Source: Ifrita kowaldi | Lineage: Eukaryota > Chordata > Aves > Passeriformes > Cinclosomatidae | Assembly: GCA_013398055.1 (NCBI GenBank) | Contig: VZRS01009483.1 | Location: forward strand, 124,001 to 188,000 | DNA length: 64,000 nt | Reading direction: 5' to 3' | Part shown: in pieces, positions 38,286-48,962 of the stretch | Layout: every line of letters starts with the position of its first letter | Position numbering within the stretch: position 1 is the stretch's first letter | Program-made: the position numbers and the translations under genes | The notes under the pieces: model-generated | Database searches by the model: none | What the model was told of the DNA's origin: nothing | The model's input: only the letters and a program-made list of their open reading frames with translations

Positions 38286-39757
38286 TTACTGACTTGCCTG
38301 TCCTGGGATCTTACCTCACACAGTGTGGTGAGACTGGGCTCTTGCTGCTGACACCATTGCCTTTGCCAGCTTTGTCACCCTGCTTGGCTCACAGCTTCCT
38401 CTTCCTCATGGAGCAGCTCTCTCTTGCCGCTTCCTGACACAGTAGGACCAGAAAGCATCATAGTACATTCAGATAGGATGCAATTATTGCAGCACTTCCC
38501 TCCAGATCCCTCTGAGTAAGGTTGACAGATACCAAAATTCGCATCCTCTGAGGGAAGCTCATTGATAATGCTATTTTCAAGTATGAAAAGTAGAGGAAGA
38601 AAATCAGAGACCCTGTCCTTTGAAAAACTTTGCAAAGACCAAAGAAAAAACTACTTGTGGCTTGCTCAGGCATTCCTTCATTTTTGCTTGCTGGCTTCCA
38701 TTAGTGGGTGATCTGTCAGTGACTTTTCAAAACTGAATTTGGAAATGTTTTTCAGGATGTTCTGTAAACCAAAACTATAAGTATCTTAAAAAACATTACA
38801 AAAACAGAAGAAATATCCATAGGCCCACCTCAGAAAATCATGGAGTTCCTAGTGGTAGAGGAGGGAAAGATAATTCTGCACTTGTGTGTCTTCTTAAACA
38901 CTTTGCCTGTTCAGTCATCATGGACCATTCCTCATGAACCATCCAATGTTAGAAACTGCTAAGCTTTGCTCTCACAGAATTAATCTGTTCTAATGCCGTT
39001 ATCATGCACTATTCTTTGATGTGGGTAGTATTCTGGGATGGTAGAATAATAGCCTTCTACTTGTGAATTCGGATGGCACTGACACACAGGGCACGGGAGC
39101 TGCTGCCTTTGCAAGCCTTCTGGCTTTGTTTCTCTCTTAAGTGATTTGATTCCACTTAAATACTAAATTGCTGAGATCAACGCAGAAGTGCTGCTGGCTC
39201 TTTCCTCACCTTTTTGCAAGAAGTCATCAGGGCCTGACAAGCTCTTGTGGGGAACAGCAGGGGATTAGGTGAGTGTGTACTTAGCAAAAGTTACTTGCTG
39301 CTTTAGGTATACAGGCACTATACCTACTTGTCCACAGAAAGTTTGGAGGAAAATGTGGCCCACATCACCCTCCCAGGAAACCTGTAACTTCTGGTCACAA
39401 GAGGTTTGTGTGTTCATTCCTTTCCTCCATATGGTGTGTGAAGGGGGACTGGGCAGTAGGGGGATCAAAAAGTAAAGGTGGCTGTCTTTTACTCTTCTTT
39501 GTGTTGTTGTGTACTTACAACGGTATATGAAGATGACACACTGGTAAAACCAGCTAAATTTCAAGCATGGCACTGAAGTACCGTGAGTGCCAAAGGAAAA
39601 CTGAGAGTAAAGCACTAGTGAAGTGTGTTGTAAGGTTCAGTCATCGTGAATGGCATGGGTCACGTACCCCTCCGCCCTAGTTACTGCAAAAATGACTGGT
39701 ACCCTCTCTTGCATTTTTAAACTATTTTTTGTATTCTAGAAATGGTTCATGTGAGAT

Positions 39758-39840
39758 AGTGCCATGGCTCAGTGCCTCAAATAGTAGCCATAAAAAAGGA
39801 CATGCAAAGATCGAATCCTGGCTGGGAGATAAAAGTCATG
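39758..39840 (+). mobile_element. Possible tRNA-derived SINE or tRNA-like pseudogene
   Basis: A box A match (tggctcagtgc, 39765-39775) and a box B match (gatcgaatcc, 39809-39818) are 44 bases apart. That is the spacing of these internal RNA polymerase III promoter elements in a tRNA gene. The sequences that would form the acceptor and T stems do not pair well, so a functional tRNA is unlikely. A decayed tRNA-derived SINE or tRNA pseudogene fits better. The family is not identified. Confidence 0.35.
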
Positions 39841-40047
39841 ATCCATCAAATTAGAAATGTGCTGGCAAAACATCTTGTTTTCTTGGTGTATGTGATAAGG
39901 CCATAGTCAGTCGCTTAATAATAACAACATAAGAGCATGAAAGCTGTTGAAGATGTACCCTAGTGTTGTTTTGGCTGAAAAATATGACTCCAGCTTTCAA
40001 GTGTATCCTTCTCTCACTAGAGATAAATCTTTATTCACCAGAGAGAT

Positions 40048-40077
40048 AAATGTACATGCATCTTTGCATGTACATTT
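40048..40077. repeat. Perfect 13-bp inverted repeat (hairpin), 4-base loop
   Basis: Arms aaatgtacatgca (40048-40060) and tgcatgtacattt (40065-40077) are exact reverse complements separated by tctt. The right arm runs into ATTTGCAT (40074-40081), the POU-family octamer. The word gcatctttgc, which includes the loop, recurs at 40090-40099. Confidence 0.9.
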
Positions 40078-40517
40078 GCATGACATACAGCATCTTTGCT
40101 GTAGAAAGTTAGATTTTCTTCACAATGTAGTACAACATTTATTGCAGCATCTCCTTTTCTGGCATATTTTTCATTGATTACTGTAAGGGTTTTGTGAAGT
40201 GGTATATCAAATGGAAGCTGTGTTGCCTGTGCTGTCCCTCTCCCTGCAAGCTAATCAACATAGATTGGAAAAAGTCAAAGGCCTTAAACAATCAAAATAT
40301 GAATAACTGGGACTGCCCAGAATAGTTGTTGTGGTACATGCTAAGCACCAGGAGCAGGTATGACTATTTGAATATCTAAGTTGCCTTAGCAGGCATTTTA
40401 AGGCCATTAAAGGCACTCTGTCAACCCTCTGAATGGTTGTAGGTTGGTTCGGGGTTTTTTTTTATTATTTTTTAATTAAAGGTCTTCTATCTTTCTAGCA
40501 TGTATTAGAATTAAAAC

Positions 40518-40552
40518 ATATGTGTGTATGTGTGTGTGTATATATATATATG
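40518..40552. repeat. (TG)n/(TA)n dinucleotide microsatellite
   Basis: TG repeats interrupted by TA pass into seven or so TA units. This is a typical compound microsatellite with no gene association visible. Confidence 0.9.
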
Positions 40553-41120
40553 ATTTGAAAACTACACAGCTTAAAAACACAGGTTATTTTACACTATTAC
40601 CATCTGGTGAGTCTTACTGAAGTAAATATAGCTATGCTCATCTACCACAGGCAAGAAAATGGAGAAAGCGGCTTGATCTTGAAAAATCAAATTTTTTCTA
40701 TGTAAAAATATGAATATTAGAAGATAGCATTTCTTTCCTACTTTTGTTAAATGACCTTTCAAGTTCAGACTTAATCTGTTGGCTGCTGTGCTTAAAAGAA
40801 ATAGTACTAAAATACACATGAAGCTGGTTGCATAAGCCAGTTCTGCTTTTATGCTACAGACATTAATCTTTCCTGTGGTTTGCTCAATTCTCTTCATAGA
40901 TTTATAAAGATCTATGGAGATCATTTCTTCACAGTGTGAGGATATTGATGAGTACAGTCAGCATTATTCTTCGAGTCACAAGGGGCAAGAGTGGCAGTGC
41001 AGTACTGATCAGTAGTCCTTAATCTTCATCCACAAATGGCAGTGTTCTGCTCACCAATACATGGTCAAGGAATCTTGTTGTCATTAAAAGTTCCCATTAA
41101 AAGTACCCTACTTCAGACAG

Positions 41121-41358
41121 CATGAGGAACCACAGGAAATAAGTTTTTCACCATGAGGGTGACCAAACACTGGCACAGATTGCTCAGGAAGGTTGTTGAG
41201 TCTCCATCCCCACATATTCTTGGAAATAATCTAAAGTCATCTGGACAAGTTCCTTGGCAGCCAGCCCCGGGTGGCCCTGCTTGAGCAGAGAAGGTTGGAC
41301 AAGATAACCCCAAAAGGTTCCTTCCTACCTCAACAATTCTCTGATTCTGTGGTTCTGT
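41121..41358 (+). mobile_element. CR1 LINE, 3' end
   Basis: Landmarks in order are aataagtttttcaccatgag, ggtgaccaaacactggcac, agattgctcaggaaggttgt, gttggacaagataacccc, aaggttccttcctacctc and the tail attctctgattctgtggttc. The fragment starts in the 3' UTR. A 66-codon minus-strand frame over it is a by-product. Confidence 0.9.
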
Positions 41359-41365
41359 AACATTG

Positions 41366-41380
41366 AAAAAAAAAAAAAAA
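41366..41380. repeat. Poly(A) tract of 15 bases
   Basis: A pure A run lies eight bases after the CR1 tail. CR1 does not end in poly(A), so this is probably independent simple sequence. Confidence 0.85.
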
Positions 41381-44300
41381 GCCTTTTTTTATTTGTTTTT
41401 ATTTCACTTCAAACTGAAATTTGGAAATGTGTGGGTGTTTGTGTGGAAGTTGAATGTCAGCATCATTGTTTGCTGGGTTTTAGAAAGGAGGGCAGAGGAT
41501 TTGCTTGGCCATGTATAGCGAGATTTAGTTCCAGATTAAGAAGGAAGATATTTAAATTCAGTTTGGCATGGCCAGTTTAAAGGCAACAGGGTCGATTGGT
41601 CGGCCAGGAGTGATTCAGGCCTCTGCAGAGTAGAAGCCCATGGGGCAGTGAGCTGCCTCCCCCTGCTGAGGTCACTCAGTACAGCAGGAGCAGAGGTACC
41701 TGCCACACCCACAATCCTGTGTTTCAGTTACTAGCTGAGTCCCAATCAAAGCATCTCATTAAACCTAGAGAGCGTGCAGACTGGAAAATGTATCTATTCA
41801 AAGTGGAATTTGGCTAAAATAGGGATGGTAACGGGAAGGATCTTGTAAAAATATATAAATACCCAGGGTCTTTGAGTACTCAAAGGACTGCATTTTTACC
41901 TTTTCAGATGTACTTCAACTTTAGCAGCAAACTGTACTCTGTGCATTTCTTGGACAAAGATTTGATCAAACAGATGGATTTACTTGCTACTGATGAGAGC
42001 AACAAGTGAAAATGTCTGCTTGTGATGAGCTCTCAATCTTTTATTGTGTATTTTGATAGAAATCCATAATTATTACATGTTGGGTAACTTCCAGTTATCC
42101 AGAATCTTGTACCTGCTGGTTTTGTCTGTTTATCAGCCTCACTCCCTTACATGTATCCAACATGAAAAATGAACATTTCCAAGTATGCAACACTATTAAG
42201 TGCAAGCCTTAAAAATTAGGAGAAAATCTCCTCCGTTCCATATAACTCCAAAGAATTCTACCTAATATTAAATACTTAAAATGGAACTCACTTGACCATG
42301 GACTTCAGAAATATATGTGATGGCGTACTAGAAAATCTGACTTCTGTATGAACAAAATACAAGGAGAAGACTTCCTTGTGGATTTTGGGAGAGGATTGCT
42401 TTTGGGATGACTGAAAGTTCAGATTCAATGCCATGTACTAGACACGGTGAGGTGAATTCTGCATATATTTCTTTTATTGCTTGTATGTTCTGACTGAGAG
42501 GGTTGTGGCTTGCACTGCCATTTTCCTATTGGAGCAGGTTTCATTATCCATCACCAAACAAGCCACCAATCTGATGGTTTGCCTTTACAGAAATGTACAG
42601 GTTTTACTTTGTTTCTTTTCTGGGTGGTACTGACTTGGCTGTGAAGAGATACCTCCAGCTGCTGAGGAATATACATCAGTTCTTTAATATTGCAGCAGAA
42701 GATAGAACTGTTAACGTTTCCCTCCACAATCAAGGAGGTGATTTCTGCATTAAAACTCTTATCTATTATGCTGTGCTAATTATATTGCAAGATCTTGAAT
42801 GGGTACTCTTGCTTTTTTTTTTGTCTTCCATTGATAAGTAATCTTTGTGCTAAAAGCCCTATCATAATAATATGTTTCTTCAGTGACAGCATGCTGACAT
42901 CAAGGGCCAGCAATGCAAACAATTAACATGAGACTGGGCAAATAAGCATTAGGATATGTAAAGAAGCACTTTGTGAGTCAGTACATGAAGTCTTTCTGTA
43001 GACTGAATACAGTTACCCTGTTCCCTTCTTTGTATGAAGGGAACACATCCTGCGAGTCTGATTTAACACCACACCATTATTGTCAGTGGATGTTAGATTG
43101 AACCTTACCCATCTAGATGCAGTGTATGGAATGGAAAGTCTTACTGTTACAGTCCTTGAAGAAGGCAGGTGTGGAATGATGAACCAGTAAGAGTTGTGTC
43201 AAGAACCCAAGTGTGAAAAATTATTTACTTGCAGAGGAGAGGAAGCACATTTGTTTACTGAGATTTGCCACAAAAATGTAAAAGAAGTTGAATTTAGAAC
43301 AAGCTGGTCAGCTGCAGGGTGATGGTTCCAGGTTATGAAGATGTAAATATGTGTGGAAGTTACCTCAGTTTCCCTGTCTGCTTTAAGTGAGGAAAGCATG
43401 ATGTGGTGTGTACATATCTGTCTCTCTAGGGAGAGATATTTATGTCTAGTGAGAGATATGAGCAAATGAACCATAGAGGTCTAAGGTAGGACTGAGGAGA
43501 ACTCGAGGTCAGATATTAACTATTATGAGAATTTTACACAGCACCAGAGCAAAGAGCCTCTGCTAGGCTGGTCACCAAATCCCACCTGGTTTGTTGTCTG
43601 TTCCAAGCATCTCAGAGAGACAGCTGTCCTCATATGTGCTGTTAGTCTTCTCCAACTCAGAGATTATTTTTGTGGGGGGTGGCTTCGAAAACCAAACAGA
43701 TGAGGTGTATATTCCATCTGGTCTGACAGGCTTCTTGATGACAAAATCATATGCTTATCAGTAATCTGGGTTGGTAAAAATGCTCTGTTTCACTTAGTCC
43801 TTCATTCGGGAAGTGTCTTGCATTCTTGTACTTAACTTTTCTTTACAAATTGGGGTGGGGGCAGAAAGAAAGAAAGAAGAGATGGCTCTAGAAAGTGCTT
43901 GAGGATTCCAGGAAATGGATAGGCTGGACTTGTTAATGCTTGTGAAATAATTTTTGACTCAGGCTTTCAAATGAAAAAATGAGATATTAGAAAGATGATA
44001 GTCTTTTTTCTGCTGAGGAAGATGGATTGGTATGACTTAAGATGTCATGTGTGTGAATGGATGCTATAAAGGGATCGTTCTAATGACATGCTGTTAAAGA
44101 CAACTGTCAGGAATAAATTATTCTTCTCTTCTGATGATATTGATGATAATGCACTCAAATTCCCCATGACACATTTCGTCACCTAAAGTTAAAAGCTTTT
44201 CCTAAAATGTTTAATGGGCACAAAGGTCTTTGTTGTGCATTTCCAACTCCATGAAAAACATCAGGTAGTGGCTTACATAAGAGCAATTTTTCCTGCAATT

Positions 44301-45374
44301 AGTATGTTTGCATACAAGTACACAGGCTTTGATTAAGCAAAGGAAAGTACTTAAGCGCGTGTGTAAGTACCTTCAGTAGCGGAGCAATGAAACTGAAATA
44401 TGAAGGAAGAAAGCCTGATTTCAAAAATAACAGGGCTGATAAGAAGAGCAGTTCTGAGCAGCTGGGCAGGTCAGGGCTCTGTCAGGGATGGAGATGAGCT
44501 GCATGTAGCCATACCGCCAGGGATTCCTGCGCAAAAATCACGTCCTGCCGGTGCAGCCTGAGACCAGTACCACACTTTACTTGTTCTAGGAGCAGCACTG
44601 GGAACAGAGGGAAAGAAAGACAAAAGGCCAAAACCAGGGAGCTGTCTGCAGGTATTGACCACCAGCTGTCGTAAGATCCTAGAGGTGAGGGCCCTCAGGC
44701 TGGAGGAGGCTGAGCACCCCTGTACTGCTGGCAGCCCCTCCTCCCTGAACTGCCCATGACTGGCATGCACAGCGCGTGGCTGCTGCGTGCAAGCGGCTCC
44801 GTGCGGCTCCAGAGGGAATGCTGTGTCTACCTGTGGGCACCAGCTTGCTTGGAGAAGTCAACAGACCTGCATGCTTGAACATGCTTGGAGAAAGGACACA
44901 ATAGGGGGATTGTGGCCATGGTTGACCTGTGATGGGACATCGCTGAGAGGCTGGGGTTCACGGGCAACCCACATTGGGAAAGGGAAACTGAGGAACATGG
45001 CAGGAAACCTTAACCATAGAGTGTTAGAATGAGTTGGCCTGCTTCAGCCTCCATACAACCATGCCTCACTGGAGGAATTTTGGTGCACTGAGATTAAAAA
45101 AAGGCAAAAGTGAGAGCACTTGAGAGCAGGAAGGGGAAGGACAGGAATTTGAGTAGGTTTTTGCACAGTGATTTCTGTTTTGGTTTTTTTTCCCCTTGCT
45201 GTGAACCAGTGATTGTATGTTTGTGTTGGTCAGCAGTAAATTAAGTCAAGTAAAATTCTCTGACTTGATGCAGTTGTACCTTTGACAGACTGGTACAAGA
45301 AGTGATGGGCTAAATTACAGTAAAGAAAATGTACCTTGAGCGTTTGGAGTTTTCTGATGGTAAAGGAGGCTGAT
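41381..45374. other. Unique non-coding sequence, no gene seen
   Basis: No exon, RNA gene or clear transposon was recognised. A possible MIR/L2-like tail at 43361-43405 and a CpG-richer patch at 44345-44960 are noted separately. A short AAAG repeat occurs at 43863-43879. Confidence 0.55.
43361..43405 (+). mobile_element. Possible MIR/L2-like fragment
   Basis: The segment tacctcagtttccctgtctg closely resembles the conserved MIR/L2 sequence 'tgcctcagtttccctatctg'. Flanking sequence does not clearly extend the match, so chance or a very decayed copy are both possible. Confidence 0.25.
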
Positions 45375-45545
45375 CACAGCCTGGATTGCTGAGGGAGGCT
45401 GTGGAGCCGCTGGAGGATTTAAGAGCAGATTAAATGAACTTCTGTCAAGAGCAATTTAGAAGAAGTTGATCCTGCCTTTGGGATGAAAGGCGAATTAGGT
45501 GACCCTCTCGAGGTGCTGCTGAGCCCTGTTGCATTTGATTTCTGT
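45375..45545 (+). mobile_element. Old CR1 3' remnant (amniote type)
   Basis: Landmarks are gctgagggaggctgtgga, ggatttaagagcagattaa, atcctgcctttgggatga and gaattaggtgaccctctcga, then ggtgctgctgagccctg. They match the 3' UTR of older CR1 subfamilies ('...gactagatgacctctcgaggtcccttccagccct'). No young tail is present. The 72-codon frame starting at 45483 lies partly in this remnant. Confidence 0.55.
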
Positions 45546-48524
45546 GACACGGACATGGTCTTGTGTACCCCTGGGAGAAAAGAGGATACTGAGCTTAATT
45601 ATAGGAAGGCAGTTTCAGTCAGCAGGAGGTGCTTCCTGAGGAGAGATGGCTTGAGACAGAAGGCTGAGGATGTTAAAGAGGTGAAGAGTGCAATTAAATG
45701 AGATTATGTAATTCTGTATTTGTAACTAAGTGACAGAAAACGGAATCCTTTTTCATTTAACCTAGTACTGACCATGTGCCTCAGAATAGTCTTCCTTAAT
45801 TCAATGTATATTAAAATATTGGATGCTCAAGTGCTCTTTATTTGGACAGGGAGATGCTGGCCTAGATGGTACTTACGAATTAGGGAGCCACCAAGGATGC
45901 ACTCACAGGCTCCTCAGGCTGCAGCTGCTTTGGCCAAAATGATTACCAACTCCAGCTTCAGCTTGACTGTACGCACTCTGTCTCAAGCACCTTGCAGCAC
46001 TCCTGTCAAGGACAAGCACGATTTCGTCCTTCTGCCTACCACATTAATGCAGATAGCTATTTTGAGGTTAAGGCCATGGTGGCTTTGAACTGCAGCCTGT
46101 AATGAACACCTGGATGGAATTCTGCTTTATTTGCAGGTGACTGAGGTATTCTTATTAATTATTAAGCCATTTCTTGTAATATTTAATTATTTCTCCCCAT
46201 TTTTTGATGAGCAAGCAGTGCCATTATTGCCTGTAACCAAATAACCACCCCCATTTATCATACTAATTGTGGCTTAATGAGGAAGGACCTGGGACTGGGG
46301 GAGTTGTCTACCCTAAACAACTTTGGAATGTAGCTTCCTGTGCTAATGAGCATAGGCTGTAATAATTAGGTATGCTAGGTGCTCTATTTATCATGAAGCT
46401 TAAATGCAATAAAAATTCATCATTTGGTGATAGGCTTACAAAACACAATGAATTGCCATAGTAAACATGGAAATATGAAAATACAGTATGAACAGCTACA
46501 AGATTACTTCCTCCTGTATGGTTTTGCCACACAAGGGATAATTCCTTTTCACTCTAGTGTACGTGGAACTGGAAGAAAATCACAGCAAAGATGTTGTGCT
46601 GCACTGCATATAGCTTTAGGAGGAAGACTGGGTATTGCTTACTTATGCTGCCCTCCTGGTTCCCTCCCTGACCCCTCAATATTTCACTGGATGCACTTCT
46701 GTAGAGCCCTTGGAAATGCACTGTAGCCTTGATAATCTGTGTGTTTTTTTAGAAGGGAGCAGAATACTGGACCTGAGATCTGACCCATGGATTAAAAAGA
46801 AAAATACGGTCTGCTACAAACCAACTGTCTGTCTGCAGACAACTACCTTACATATGAATAGATCATACCCTTTTTCTCCTGTTTTTATGTTTTGCCATGA
46901 AATTAATTCACAAATGTTTTTGCACAATAATGTCTATAAAACAGGAAAACACCATCTGAATATTCTGGAGACAATATCTTTAGTTTAATACAGTGGATAA
47001 TTCACTCAATGTTTTGTAGCGTAAGAAAATATACATGCAACTACAAGTTGTTTTCGAAGTCCTCCAAAGAGATAATAGGAATTAATAACATCTGCAATTG
47101 GAGACAGTGAGAAGTTGAAGTTTTCAGTTTTTTCTCTCTGCTCAGTAATTTCCACAATAGCTCTTAAAATGATGTAGTATTAACTACTCAGTATTAATCA
47201 ATATTGACAGGAGTATTTATTGGAGGAATAAAGTGTAAACTGTAGTTTTTCAAAGCTGTTTTTATAGCACTTGATTGCTTGGAAGATGCAAAGAGAACAC
47301 TTTGTGAGAAAAACATCCACACTACTCAAAACAAGCACTAATGAAGATAATTGCAGGTTCAAATCTGTATTAATCATATGTGTACTAGTCTGTACACATC
47401 TGCAAGTTCATTCAGTCCAGTGTTAAGGTATTGGGAATAAAAAGGAAACATCTCTGTCTAGCATGAAAACTGGAAGAATGATACTGGGGAATGTGAGCTA
47501 AGACTAGTTTTCTGTTATTCCTCTCTCATAATGGTACCTTCACTGAACTTCAAAATGTTTTCATTATCTCTTTCATTTGCAGATGCAGTCACGCACCAGG
47601 TAGAATAACTAGCTAGAATCCTACCTCTCCCTCCTGGTCTTGACTGCAGATTTGCATTTCCGCCTTCTCTGTCAGCTTTTTGCAGCGCTGCTGTTGATTT
47701 TGGCATGGCACTGATCCAAAACACACCCACAAGCTCTTGAACCACTCCTGCCTCAGTTTTGGATGCAGAGGTTACATGTGATGTAGAACAGGACATCATT
47801 CCTGGGCACTGTGCTCTCCTCAGTGCCAGCTGACCAGGAGGAGAAGGGCTTATTTTAGTATATGCACACCTGTCTCCAGTGTGTCAGCTTGCCATTCCAC
47901 CATTCCATTGTAGGCTGTTCTTTTTCCTTGTAATAATTGAAATACGGCATCATTGTAAGGGAGAACAACACACAAAAAAAAGTGTCAAGACTGATTCTTG
48001 TGATAAGGTGACATCAGTGTCTGTACAGAAAATGTTTGACCTTGCTTTGTTCAGCTCAGGATTTCATGGCTGATGAGACAAGCACAGGATTCCCCTGGGT
48101 GCTAATGCAGGTGGCCATGCAAAATTCCTTTGGAGGCTTGAACTGGGTAAAAAGTGGTCAGTTAGTCAGCCCTTTTCCTACTTCCAGCAGAGAAAATAAT
48201 TCTTGTTTTGGATATAAAGACCTTTTAGGTGATCCTCTTGAAATCAAGTGAAGCCTGGTTGTTTTCAGGGAACACTGAGAGAACACTGATCAGATGGCAG
48301 ACTTAGGTTCTTAGCAATGCAGGGAGATATTTTTTGTCTTCACTTCTCTCTCAATAGATTCACCCCCCAGTCTTCTTGTTCAGAGCTTCGGCCTCACTGC
48401 TCTGTTTTGATTGTGTGTGGCATGTAGGTGAAGCCACACATTGACAATGGTAAAGGTCCTGTTGTGTGCATGACTGACGTGTGAAGTTTTGAGACACCAG
48501 ACTGTGGTTGTGAGGACATGAAGA
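45546..48524. other. Unique non-coding sequence, TAAT-rich in part
   Basis: No gene or repeat was recognised. From about 46150 to 46380 there are many TAAT/ATTA cores. Overlapping open frames of 100 and 117 codons at 46424-46988 have no recognisable domain. Confidence 0.55.
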
Positions 48525-48962
48525 GAATCACAGAATCATAGAATGGTTTGGGTTGTAAGGGTATCATCTAATTCCAGCCTCTGTGCAATGGACGGGGACA
48601 CCTTTCACTAGACCAGGTTCCTCAGAGCTCCATCCAGCCTGGCCTTGAACACTTCCAGAGATGGGGCATCCACAGCTTCTTTGGGCAACCTGTGCCAGTG
48701 CCTCACCACCCTCACAGTAAATCCAATCTAAACCTACTGTCTCTCAGTTTGAAGCCATTCCCTCTTGTCGTGTCCCTACATGCCCCTGAGAAAAGTCCCT
48801 CTCAATCTTTCTTGTAGGCTTCTTTCGGGTACTGGAAGGCTGCAATTAGGTCACACCAAAGCATTCTCTTTTCCAGGCTGATCAATCCCAATTCTCTCAG
48901 CCCTTCGTAACAGGAGTGGTGCTCAATCCCTCCAATCATCTTGCTGGTCCTCCTCTGGACTG
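48525..48962 (-). mobile_element. CR1 LINE, 3' end, minus strand (young-looking)
   Basis: On the plus strand it begins with the reversed tail (aatcacagaatcatagaatgg). It then passes through tctaattccagcctctgtgc, tccagcctggccttgaacac, ggcaacctgtgccagtgc and agaaaagtccctctcaatc to ggtcctcctctggactga. It is the best-preserved CR1 copy in the window, uninterrupted over about 440 bases, and the only clear one on the minus strand. Confidence 0.95.

Larger units (their letters stand above)
38286..41120. other. Unique non-coding sequence with small structures
   Basis: No gene was recognised. This stretch holds the SINE-like candidate near 39758, the 13-bp inverted repeat at 40048-40077 and a dinucleotide repeat at 40518-40552, each listed separately. 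Confidence 0.55.

Noticed and set aside
39421..39466. Possible G-quadruplex
   Set aside because: Only three suitable G runs; a fourth is missing.
46424..46988. Overlapping 100- and 117-codon plus-strand frames
   Set aside because: Different registers of the same DNA, no domain, no coding-like codon pattern visible.
47355..47368. tRNA box B-like word (ggttcaaatct)
   Set aside because: Nothing resembling box A about 44 bases upstream.
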